This document shows, one piece after another, positions 8,667-16,543 of a stretch of 19,175 bases of DNA. The notes under the pieces were generated by a model, which was given only the letters and a program-made list of their open reading frames with translations, searched no databases and was not told the DNA's origin. The stretch lies in assembly GCA_964538575.1 (NCBI GenBank), contig CAZIGG010000053.1, positions 1-19,175 on the forward strand. Direction: 5' to 3'. Every line of letters starts with the position of its first letter. The stretch's first letter is position 1. The translations under genes and the position numbers were made by a program. Origin of the DNA: UBA2336 sp964538575. Lineage in GTDB: Bacteria > Bacteroidota > Bacteroidia > Cytophagales > Cyclobacteriaceae.

Positions 8667-10436
8667 ATGAAAAAGATAATAATCATTGGAGCCGTAATCA
8701 TGTTGTTCTCTACAACATCATGTGATGATTTTCTGGATTCTCCGCCAAAGTCTTCCCTGGAGGAATCCGTTATTTTTTCTCAGTACGACCTTGCGCTGGG
8801 CGCAGTGGATGGTATCAAGCTTTCTTTTGCTGAGACTAACTCTTACCGGGGGCGTTTCTTACCGTGGTATGGTATGAACACGGATGTGGAATGGTATAAT
8901 ACATCGCAAACTGCAGGAGCGAACGCTGATTTAGCGATCTACAATGCGCAGCCCAATAATACCAACATGAACACCGCTGATAATGCGTGGGCAAAAATGT
9001 ATGAAGGTATTGAGCGCGCCAATCTTTGTATCCGTGGCTTACGGGCCTACGGAGCTCCAGAACCTGGTAACGACATGGGATATCTTTTGGGTGAAGCTTT
9101 GACACTTCGTGCCGTATATTATGCTGATTTACTAAAGGCATGGGGAGATGTGCCTGCGCGTTTTGAGCCCATTAACTCTGAAACATTGTACTTATCACGT
9201 TCCAATCGTGATGAAATTTATAAGCAGCTTATTGCTGATCTTGGAGAGGCTGCTACATTAGTTCCATGGCCTAACGAAACGACCATGACCAATACTGTTG
9301 AGCGTGTAAGCAAAGCTTTTGTAAAAGGGTTCCGTGCCCGGTTATGCCTTGCCGCCAGTGGTTTCTCGCAATATCCTGACGGAATTCGCAGAAGCACAGA
9401 TCCCGAACTTTCCGTGGCACTCATGTATGCGCTTGCCCGCCAGGAGTGTCTGGATGTAATTAACAGCGGAACCGTACACCTCGCACCCTCCTTTGAGACA
9501 TTGTGGAGAAACTATAATGAGGATAATGTAACAGCAGGAAGGGAATCGCTTTGGGAGATTCCATTCGCTGACGGCCGCGGCCGGATGCTCTTCACATTTG
9601 CCGTGCGGCACACCAGCAACGATCAGCACCATGCTAACGGTGCTAACCGGGGTGGTCAGGCTGGCCCGGTACCACATTTGTTTTATGATTATGATGAAAG
9701 CGATACAAGGCGCGATGTTACCTGCGTTCCATACCGCTATGGTACCGCTGTCAGCGGGTTTGCCAAGCAGGAACTGGTTGATCTGAATACCTGGTATTTC
9801 GGCAAGTTCCGCTACGAATGGATGAATCGTTTTGTTACTTCAAGCAACGATGATGGGGTTAACAAAATGTATATGCGGTATGCAGAAATCCTGTTGATGG
9901 CAGCCGAAACTGCAAACGAACTTGAGAGCCCTGCCGCTGCAGCTCCTTATCTGAAAGAAATCAGAAAACGCGCATTCAACTCTGCCGACTGGGCAACAAA
10001 AGTAGACGCGTATGTAGATGGTATTGCATCCAAGGAAGCTATGTTTAATGCAATTGTCGATGAGCACAAATTCGAATTTTGTGGGGAAATGGAGCGTAAG
10101 CAGGCGCTTATTCGCTGGAACCTTCTTACCGCTAAACTGGATCAAGCAAAAGCAAAGATGAATGATCTGCAGGACAGGACAGGTGCCTATGCTGACGTGC
10201 CAAGCACGCTGTATTTTAAGTACGCGGCAGACAATGAATCGTTAATCATTTATGGATTAAACAGATCAGAGACAACGCCTCCCGGACTGCCGGCAGACTG
10301 GACCACAAAGACGTGGACCAACCTGAACGATGATAAAATAAACAGCTTGTACATGAACAACCCGGACGCAAATCAATTCTGGCCGATCTGGCAGGTGTTT
10401 ATTGATGGAAGCAATGGAAAGTTGACAAATGATTAA
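8667..10436 (+). CDS. SusD/RagB-family surface lipoprotein, oligosaccharide binding
   Basis: From the ATG at 8667 the protein has 589 residues. I chose this start over an in-frame TTG 15 bases upstream because MKKIIIIGAVIMLFSTTSC is a complete lipoprotein signal with the lipidated cysteine at residue 19. The opening DDFLDSPP after the cysteine, the TPR-like helices around LGEALTLRAVYYADLLKAWGDVP, and the late RYAEILLMAAE motif are hallmarks of SusD/RagB proteins. Such proteins sit on the outer surface as a hinged lid on SusC and capture glycan for import. The gene begins 20 bases after susC and is followed 23 bases later by a third lipoprotein gene, suggesting one transcript. Pectic oligosaccharide is the inferred ligand. 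Confidence 0.96.
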   Translation: MKKIIIIGAVIMLFSTTSCDDFLDSPPKSSLEESVIFSQYDLALGAVDGIKLSFAETNSYRGRFLPWYGMNTDVEWYNTSQTAGANADLAIYNAQPNNTNMNTADNAWAKMYEGIERANLCIRGLRAYGAPEPGNDMGYLLGEALTLRAVYYADLLKAWGDVPARFEPINSETLYLSRSNRDEIYKQLIADLGEAATLVPWPNETTMTNTVERVSKAFVKGFRARLCLAASGFSQYPDGIRRSTDPELSVALMYALARQECLDVINSGTVHLAPSFETLWRNYNEDNVTAGRESLWEIPFADGRGRMLFTFAVRHTSNDQHHANGANRGGQAGPVPHLFYDYDESDTRRDVTCVPYRYGTAVSGFAKQELVDLNTWYFGKFRYEWMNRFVTSSNDDGVNKMYMRYAEILLMAAETANELESPAAAAPYLKEIRKRAFNSADWATKVDAYVDGIASKEAMFNAIVDEHKFEFCGEMERKQALIRWNLLTAKLDQAKAKMNDLQDRTGAYADVPSTLYFKYAADNESLIIYGLNRSETTPPGLPADWTTKTWTNLNDDKINSLYMNNPDANQFWPIWQVFIDGSNGKLTND

Positions 10437-10459
10437 GGTTAAGAATTAACTGAATAGTT

Positions 10460-12010
10460 ATGAAAAAATTAATGATAAGAGTTTCCCTCGTTGTTACAGC
10501 GCTATGCTCCGTTTTTTTTACCGGTTGCGAGGACAAGATCGATCCGTTGATTGAAGAAATGGATCTGGATCGTGCGCTCACGCCAACTGAGCTGACTGCT
10601 CGGATAAGAAATCTTACTACCGTTGAGCTAACCTGGAACACGAAGACGAACGTTGATTATTATGTGGTTGAGTTTAGCGAAGACAGCCTTGAGTTTAATA
10701 CAATCATCTTTACGGATGAAGTGACTTCGGATGAACTTCCGTATCAGCATGCCTTCGCAGGGGAGACCCGCTATTCAGCACGCGTTAAAGCTGTGAGTGA
10801 AGGTACTGAAGACTCTAAATGGACCGCTGTTACAATTGAAACTGCGCAGGAGAATATTTTTCTTCCCAAACAGGATGGTGACATTCAGGCCACCGAAGCT
10901 ACGCTTCGCTGGATAGCGAACAGTGATGTTACACATTTTGTCATCACTCCCGGAGGCGCTGAGCGAACAATAACTGCAGAAGAAAAGATTGCCGGAATCG
11001 CAACCATTACCGGGTTAACGAGTGAAACAGCGTACTCCGTTCAATTGAAAAATGACTCTAAAAACAGGGGTGTCTCTACATTTACTACGTTAATTGATAT
11101 TGGGGATGCAACGGCCGTATATCCTGAAGACGATTTGAGTGCAATTATTGCTGCTGCAGATGCTGGCGCAACGCTTGTATTGTTCCCGGGTAATTACGCA
11201 GTTAACGCGGGTGAGACTATTGTGCTGAATAAGTCAATTTCCATTAGAGGACTATACCCTTATGATAAACCAAAAATTCATGTTGCATTTAATTTACAAA
11301 GTGGTGCAACTCATGTTGAAATTATTGATTTGGATTTAAATGGAACGGGTACCATCACCTTAGACAGACCGTTTAATTTAGGTACGGCAGGCGTGGCATA
11401 CGGTTCTGTAAAAATATCAGGATGTAACATTCATGATTTCGGCCCGCAGTTTATCTATGGAAACGTGGCAGCAACGCTGGATTTATTTTCAGTGGATAAC
11501 AGCATAATAACCAACTTCTCAGGTGGCGGTGATTTTATTGATTTCCGTCTCGCTTATGTTAAAGAAGTTAAACTGACGAACAGTACCTTTAATAATTGTG
11601 CACCATCACGTGACTTTATACGTGTAGATGCTGCGCCTGCATATACGGGAACGGGTTTAACAACCAATGTACTGATTGATCATTGTACGCTGTATGGTGT
11701 ATCTAATACGGCCGACAGAATAGTGTACGTACGCTTTGACATCAACGACATAACAGTAACCAATAACCTGTTTGCCAACACCGATGCCATTTACTCGAAC
11801 CAGGCATCCACGGATGCGTCTATAGCATTTTCCAACAATAATTATTTCAATGCGGCTAGTTTGTTCGATCCAACAAAAACCCGATTCGATGGTTCTGGAT
11901 CCCTCACCCAGTTGGATCCCGGCTTCGTGAATGCACCGGAGGGTGATTTTACTATCACCAATCAAACGTTGCTTGATAATGCGGTTGGCGACCCGCGCTG
12001 GAGACCTTAG
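10460..12010 (+). CDS. Surface lipoprotein with Fn3-like and DUF4957/DUF5123-type beta-helix domains, probable glycan-binding protein
   Basis: The 516-residue product starts with a lipoprotein signal (FFTGC, lipid cysteine C23). Residues about 35-125 look like a fibronectin type III domain (LTARIRNLTTVELTW, then ARVKAVSEG), and about 128-215 like a second one (ATEATLRWIANSDV, then ITGLTSETAYSVQLKN). From about 224 a right-handed beta-helix follows: DDLSAIIAAADAGATLVLFPG, repeated short strands, and a C-terminal end LDPGFVNAPEGDF closing in GDPRW. This matches what I know of DUF4957/DUF5123 proteins of Bacteroidota pectin loci. I see no clear PL1 or GH28 catalytic signature. Its position third after susC and susD is that of surface glycan-binding proteins, so binding of pectin is the best inference; a cryptic lyase or esterase role cannot be excluded. 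A strong terminator follows the gene. Confidence 0.82.
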   Translation: MKKLMIRVSLVVTALCSVFFTGCEDKIDPLIEEMDLDRALTPTELTARIRNLTTVELTWNTKTNVDYYVVEFSEDSLEFNTIIFTDEVTSDELPYQHAFAGETRYSARVKAVSEGTEDSKWTAVTIETAQENIFLPKQDGDIQATEATLRWIANSDVTHFVITPGGAERTITAEEKIAGIATITGLTSETAYSVQLKNDSKNRGVSTFTTLIDIGDATAVYPEDDLSAIIAAADAGATLVLFPGNYAVNAGETIVLNKSISIRGLYPYDKPKIHVAFNLQSGATHVEIIDLDLNGTGTITLDRPFNLGTAGVAYGSVKISGCNIHDFGPQFIYGNVAATLDLFSVDNSIITNFSGGGDFIDFRLAYVKEVKLTNSTFNNCAPSRDFIRVDAAPAYTGTGLTTNVLIDHCTLYGVSNTADRIVYVRFDINDITVTNNLFANTDAIYSNQASTDASIAFSNNNYFNAASLFDPTKTRFDGSGSLTQLDPGFVNAPEGDFTITNQTLLDNAVGDPRWRP

Positions 12011-12030
12011 GTTAGTTGATTATTAAACCG

Positions 12031-12064
12031 AAAAGGTGTGCCTCAAAACACACCTTTTCTTTTT
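12031..12064 (+). terminator. Intrinsic terminator after the SusCD/beta-helix genes
   Basis: A perfect 10-base-pair stem (AAAAGGTGTG at 12031-12040 with CACACCTTTT at 12049-12058) encloses an 8-base loop and is followed by CTTTTTC. With its A-rich left arm it could also act on the opposite strand. It lies between the stop of the third lipoprotein gene (12010) and the ATG of the first enzyme gene (12075), so downstream genes depend on read-through or an unseen promoter. Confidence 0.85.
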
Positions 12065-12074
12065 CACGATTGGA

Positions 12075-13523
12075 ATGAGGAGCGACTTGATAATTCTGAT
12101 ACTGTCCGTTTTATTGTTTGCCTGCAGTAAAGATGAAGATCCGCAGCAGGATATTGATGATACTGACGGACCTGTCCGGGTAATTGAAACAGCCTATGCC
12201 TTTCCGGGTGCGGAAGGATTTGGCAGGAATGCAACCGGTGGAAGAGGTGGTAAGGTAATCTATGTTACCAATCTTAACGATACGGGGCCGGGCAGCTTTC
12301 GCGAAGCCGTTCAAACTTCTGGCGCGCGGATTGTAATGTTCCGGGTGTCCGGAAACATTGAGCTTAAAAGCCGCATCAACATTACGAACGGTAATCTTAC
12401 CATTGCTGGCCAAACTGCCCCGGGTGACGGGATATGTATTCAAAACTATGAAGTGGTTGTATCCGCGTCCAATGTGATCATTCGGTTTATGCGGTTTCGC
12501 CTGGGTGATTTATCTGAACAGGAAACCGATGCAATCTGGGGCCGGTATCAGCAAAATATTATTCTTGATCATTGTTCCATGAGCTGGTCGGTAGATGAAG
12601 CGGCTTCGTTTTATGCAAATCAAAACTTCACAATGCAATGGTGCATACTGTCTGAAAGTCTGAATGAATCCTTTCATGGTAAAGGCGATCATGGGTACGG
12701 GGCGATCTGGGGCGGAGATAAAGCCAGTTTTCATCATAACCTTTTAGCGCATCATAATAGCCGCAATCCACGCTTCAACGGTGGTGGGCGTTCAGGAATC
12801 AGTAATGGTGTTTACCCGAATGAGCAAGTGGATTATCGCAATAACGTGATCTATAACTGGCGTGGCAACAGCGCGTATGGCGGAGAAAACGGAAATTATA
12901 ACATCGTGAACAATTATTATAAGCCAGGTCCGGCAACACCTGCGTCTAAAAACAAGCGCATCATGGAGGTGAGCAAAGAAAGCAATGTTGATTACGCTCC
13001 CGGGTACGGTAAATTTTATATCGTTGGTAACTATATTGTCGGCAATGCAACGGTAACATCTGATAATTGGAATGGCGGTGTAGACTACGCTTCCGGAGTA
13101 ACTAAAACCCTGGCACAACTTACTTCACCGATTGTTTCAGAGTACGATACCGAGCATACTGCGGAACAGGCTTTTGAAAAAGTATTGAGCTTTGCAGGAG
13201 CGAGCTTTGTGCGTGATGCTGTAGATACACGCATAGCGAATGAAGTAAGAGACGGAACGGTTACGTTCAATGGATCAAAGACCGGTTTCCCGGGGATTCT
13301 TGACAGCCAGGCAGACGCTGGAAGCTGGCCGGTGTTAAATAGTTTGCCTGCACCGGCCGATTCGGATGGCGATGGAATGCCCGATGCGTGGGAACTTGAA
13401 ATGAAGCTTGATCCGGCCAAAGCAAATGCTAACGAGAAGCAGCTAAGCACCGGATACGATAACGTTGAAGTGTATATCAATAGTTTAGTAAAATCAATTA
13501 TTGAAGCACAAGTGAAACCGTGA
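12075..13523 (+). CDS. Pectate lyase (PL1 family), surface lipoprotein
   Basis: I place the start at the ATG at 12075, giving 482 residues. An upstream in-frame GTG at 12036 lies inside the terminator hairpin and would spoil the signal peptide. The N-terminus is a lipoprotein signal with cysteine C17 (LLFAC), followed by SKDED, an acidic tract like the known Bacteroidota surface-export signal, so the enzyme probably faces outwards. The catalytic domain begins at about residue 43 (FPGAEGFG) and shows GPGSFREAV, LTIAGQTAPGDGI, IILDHCSMSW (D165, H166), VDEAAS (D174, E175) and SRNPRF with R230 as likely catalytic base. The C-terminus carries a DSDGDGMPDAWE calcium-loop motif (429-440). It should cleave homogalacturonan by beta-elimination, leaving unsaturated ends for KduI/KduD. 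A clear paralogue of its catalytic domain lies in the fusion protein at 14528-16543. Confidence 0.92.
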   Translation: MRSDLIILILSVLLFACSKDEDPQQDIDDTDGPVRVIETAYAFPGAEGFGRNATGGRGGKVIYVTNLNDTGPGSFREAVQTSGARIVMFRVSGNIELKSRINITNGNLTIAGQTAPGDGICIQNYEVVVSASNVIIRFMRFRLGDLSEQETDAIWGRYQQNIILDHCSMSWSVDEAASFYANQNFTMQWCILSESLNESFHGKGDHGYGAIWGGDKASFHHNLLAHHNSRNPRFNGGGRSGISNGVYPNEQVDYRNNVIYNWRGNSAYGGENGNYNIVNNYYKPGPATPASKNKRIMEVSKESNVDYAPGYGKFYIVGNYIVGNATVTSDNWNGGVDYASGVTKTLAQLTSPIVSEYDTEHTAEQAFEKVLSFAGASFVRDAVDTRIANEVRDGTVTFNGSKTGFPGILDSQADAGSWPVLNSLPAPADSDGDGMPDAWELEMKLDPAKANANEKQLSTGYDNVEVYINSLVKSIIEAQVKP

Positions 13524-14524
13524 TAGCAGCGAGGAAAATAGGGGCAATAATTTTGGTACTTGGCTTTATTTTAAAGTGCGAAGCGCAAACACCTGCTGGC
13601 ACCATTCAGATTCCTTTGGATACAACATATACCGTTTGGAGTACATATAAAAAACTCATCCGGCAATACCCGGACATTAAGCCGGTAAAGGAATTTACTT
13701 TAAAGAACGTAACGGAATGGCAAGATGTTGTTTACACAACGTTACCGGATACTCCATTTGGAACACGCGCATTACATGCAGATATTTTTGCCCCAACCAA
13801 CATGAGCAAAAAGTTTCCTGCTATCATTATGATTCATGGCGGGGGCTGGCGCTCGGGAAATAAATCGATGAACACACCCATGGCCCAGCGTCTGGCAGCT
13901 AATGGATTTGTCGTGATTTCTGTTGAGTACCGGCTTTCATTAGAGGCAAAATATCCCGCGGCTGTTCACGATATAAAAGCTGCTATTCGCTGGGCACGCG
14001 AAAATGCGGCAACCTATCAGATTGATGATCGGTACATTGCCGTGGCAGGCGCTTCTGCAGGCGGTCAGTTGGCGGCACTTGTTGGAACAACAAATGGTGA
14101 GCAGAAATTTGAAGGAACAGAAGGCATACAAAAATTCTCCAGTGAAGTACAGGCTGTTATTGATATGGATGGATTGTTAGATTTTACTGATCGTGAGTCC
14201 CTTGCCGTAAAGCGAACAGAAAACAGTGCAGACATCTTCTGGCTGGACGGGTCTTACGAAGCAATTCCTGAACGCTGGAAGGAAGCTTCTGCGATTACCT
14301 GGGTAAGCCCGGATGATCCGCCATTTCTGTTCATCAACTCTTCACAAACACGATTTCATGCCGGGTGCGCTGCTATGGCAGAGCAGTTAAAAAAGAATAA
14401 TATTTTTGCTGAAGTGAAAACACTGGATGGCGCTCCGCATTCGTACTGGCTTTTTGACCCGTGGTTTGAGTCCACCGTTCAGCATATTACCAGCTTTCTT
14501 AACAATGTTTTTAAGCTAAATTGA
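13520..14524 (+). CDS. Secreted alpha/beta-hydrolase esterase (probable carbohydrate esterase)
   Basis: The 334-residue product starts at a GTG at 13520 that overlaps the preceding stop codon (GTGA), so translation is probably coupled. A signal peptide of about 23 residues ends near EAQ. The esterase fold shows the oxyanion motif HGGGW at 106-110, YRL in the strand after it, the nucleophile elbow GASAGG (S179) and a plausible catalytic histidine H307 (APHSYW). The usual acid position after the strand PFLFIN is occupied by SSQTRFHAG rather than the common HGxxD pattern, so the acidic residue is not obvious; D265 or D266 just before that strand are alternatives. In this locus it likely removes acetyl, methyl or feruloyl-type esters from pectin before cleavage. 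The substrate cannot be read from the sequence. Its stop codon is followed in the same frame, two codons later, by the start of the CE12-PL1 fusion. Confidence 0.82.
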   Translation: MIAARKIGAIILVLGFILKCEAQTPAGTIQIPLDTTYTVWSTYKKLIRQYPDIKPVKEFTLKNVTEWQDVVYTTLPDTPFGTRALHADIFAPTNMSKKFPAIIMIHGGGWRSGNKSMNTPMAQRLAANGFVVISVEYRLSLEAKYPAAVHDIKAAIRWARENAATYQIDDRYIAVAGASAGGQLAALVGTTNGEQKFEGTEGIQKFSSEVQAVIDMDGLLDFTDRESLAVKRTENSADIFWLDGSYEAIPERWKEASAITWVSPDDPPFLFINSSQTRFHAGCAAMAEQLKKNNIFAEVKTLDGAPHSYWLFDPWFESTVQHITSFLNNVFKLN

Positions 14525-14527
14525 TTC

Positions 14528-16543
14528 ATGACCGCAGTACTAAACTATACGCTCGCTCTTTTTCTTGCATTTTCTCTTCAAAAGAAAGATAAGATCACCG
14601 TGTACCTGATCGGGGATTCGACTATGGCGAATAAAGCCGTTGCCGCCTATCCGGAAACAGGGTGGGGCATGCCGTTCGCGATTATGTTTGATTCATCGGT
14701 AGTGGTTGACAACCGTGCGAAGAACGGCCGGAGTACGCGAACCTTTATTTCTGAAAACCTTTGGCAGCCGGTTGCGGATAAGCTGAAAGCAGGTGATTAT
14801 GTTTTTATGCAGTTCGGGCATAACGATGAATCAAAGGAAAAAACCGACCGTTACACTTCTCCGGAAGAGTATAAAAAGAACCTGGTAAAGTTCATTACAG
14901 AAACCCGCGCGAAGAATGCAAACCCTGTTCTACTGACTCCTGTAACACGCAGAAACTTTAAGGAAGGCGTTGTCCAGGAAACACATGCAGAATATTCAGC
15001 GCTTGTATTGGAAGTGGCAAACGAATCAGAAGTACCGGTAATTGATCTCGATACAAAAAGCCGGGAACTGCTTCAGCGCTATGGCGAAGAAAATTCAAAA
15101 CTTTTATTCCTTCAGCTTGAACCGGGCGAACATCCTAACTATCCGGACGGAAAAGATGACAACACACACTTCAGTGAACTTGGCGCACGCAAGATCGCAC
15201 AACTTGTATTGAATGAAATCAAAAACCTGAAGCTTGAACTTGCCGAACGAATTGTAAAACCGGTTGAAAAAAACAAGACGCTTGCGTTCCCGGGGGCCGA
15301 AGGCTTTGGAAAGTATACATCCGGTGGCCGGGACGGTAAAGTTTATGTCGTTACAAATTTGAATGATGACGGGCCCGGAAGCTTCCGCGAAGCGGTAAAA
15401 AAATCTGAGCCCCGCACAATTCTTTTTGCCGTAAGCGGAAACATCAACTTAAAATCTCCTCTTACAATCAGTAAGGGTAACCTTACTATTGCGGGTCAGT
15501 CTGCCCCCGGTGACGGTATCTGTATCCGCAATTACCCGGTTCTGGTTCAGGCAAACAATGTAATCATCCGGTTTATGCGCTTCCGGCTGGGTGACGTAAG
15601 CAAGATCGAATCAGATGCCTTTGGCGGAACTAAGAACGGTGATGGAATCATCATCGATCATTGTTCGATCAGTTGGGCGACAGACGAATGCGCTTCATTC
15701 TATCGAAACAAAAATTTCACATTGCAATGGTGTATCATTTCCGAAAGCCTGAACAAATCCGTTCATGTGAAAGGCGAGCACGGCTATGGCGGCATCTGGG
15801 GCGGCATGGGCGCTTCGTTTCATCATAATATTCTGGCGCATCACACCAGCCGCCTGCCGCGATTCAGCGGTTCGTCCACCACACCCAATTCACCGGATGA
15901 GCTGGTTGATTTCCGGAACAATGTGATTTATAACTGGGTTGGCAACAGCACGTATGGCGGAGAACGCGGCAGGTATAACGTTGTAAATAACTATTACAAA
16001 CCCGGACCGGCCACAAAACCAAAAAGCAACTGGATGGTTAATCCTTCGAGCCCGGTTGGCAGTTTTTATATTGATGGCAATGTGTTAGCGGGTAATGCAG
16101 CCACAACAGCAGACAACTGGAATGGCGGAGTGAAAGTCGCGCACCCCGATTCAGCAAAAGCGCTAAAACCATTTATTGTTGAACCAATTGCTGATCAATC
16201 AGCCACTCAGGCTTACGAACAGGCATTAAAGTTTGCAGGTGCAAGCCTGAAGCGCGATGCAGTGGATACGCGCATTGTAAAAGAGATAACGAAAGGAACA
16301 GCTTCCAAAGGAAAAGCAAGGAACGGTATTATCGATTCTCAGGAAGATGCCGGTGGCTGGCCCGTATTAAAATCGTTGCCTGCGCCAAAAGATTCGGACA
16401 GCGATGGCTTGCCGGATGCATGGGAAGTAAAGCATAAGCTGAATCCAAACGATGCATCAGATGCGAACCTGAAAACCTTAGCGCAGCCTTACACCAATCT
16501 GGAGCATTACCTGAATGATCTTTGCAAAGCCGTGATTCCATAA
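14528..16543 (+). CDS. Bifunctional CE12 (SGNH) acetylesterase and PL1 pectate lyase fusion
   Basis: This 671-residue protein joins two enzymes. Residues about 22-235 are an SGNH/CE12 rhamnogalacturonan-acetylesterase-like domain: IGDSTM with S31 as nucleophile, KNGRSTRTF, FGHND at 96-100, and DNTH with D211 and H214. After a short lysine-rich linker (VEKNKT), a PL1 domain starts at about 254 (FPGAEGFG), with IIIDHCSISW (D377, H378), TDECAS and SRLPRF (R442, likely catalytic). The C-terminus has a DSDSDGLPDAWE calcium-loop motif (622-633), as in the lyase at 12075-13523. It would deacetylate and cleave acetylated pectin in one polypeptide. The N-terminus has a hydrophobic segment (residues 6-17) but no basic residue before it, so export is probable but not textbook. 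It starts 3 bases after the esterase stop, in the same frame. Confidence 0.9.
   Translation: MTAVLNYTLALFLAFSLQKKDKITVYLIGDSTMANKAVAAYPETGWGMPFAIMFDSSVVVDNRAKNGRSTRTFISENLWQPVADKLKAGDYVFMQFGHNDESKEKTDRYTSPEEYKKNLVKFITETRAKNANPVLLTPVTRRNFKEGVVQETHAEYSALVLEVANESEVPVIDLDTKSRELLQRYGEENSKLLFLQLEPGEHPNYPDGKDDNTHFSELGARKIAQLVLNEIKNLKLELAERIVKPVEKNKTLAFPGAEGFGKYTSGGRDGKVYVVTNLNDDGPGSFREAVKKSEPRTILFAVSGNINLKSPLTISKGNLTIAGQSAPGDGICIRNYPVLVQANNVIIRFMRFRLGDVSKIESDAFGGTKNGDGIIIDHCSISWATDECASFYRNKNFTLQWCIISESLNKSVHVKGEHGYGGIWGGMGASFHHNILAHHTSRLPRFSGSSTTPNSPDELVDFRNNVIYNWVGNSTYGGERGRYNVVNNYYKPGPATKPKSNWMVNPSSPVGSFYIDGNVLAGNAATTADNWNGGVKVAHPDSAKALKPFIVEPIADQSATQAYEQALKFAGASLKRDAVDTRIVKEITKGTASKGKARNGIIDSQEDAGGWPVLKSLPAPKDSDSDGLPDAWEVKHKLNPNDASDANLKTLAQPYTNLEHYLNDLCKAVIP

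Noticed and set aside
12036..12074. GTG start giving 13 extra residues on the first pectate lyase
   Set aside because: The GTG lies within the left arm of the terminator hairpin and the extension would place residues ahead of a complete lipoprotein signal beginning at 12075.
16522..16542. TTG start for GH43 inside the preceding gene
   Set aside because: The ATG at 16543 gives a normal signal peptide and the common TAATG junction.
14528..16543. The CE12-PL1 join as an assembly or frameshift artefact
   Set aside because: Both domains are complete and in one continuous frame with a linker; no frame change is needed, so a real fusion is simpler.
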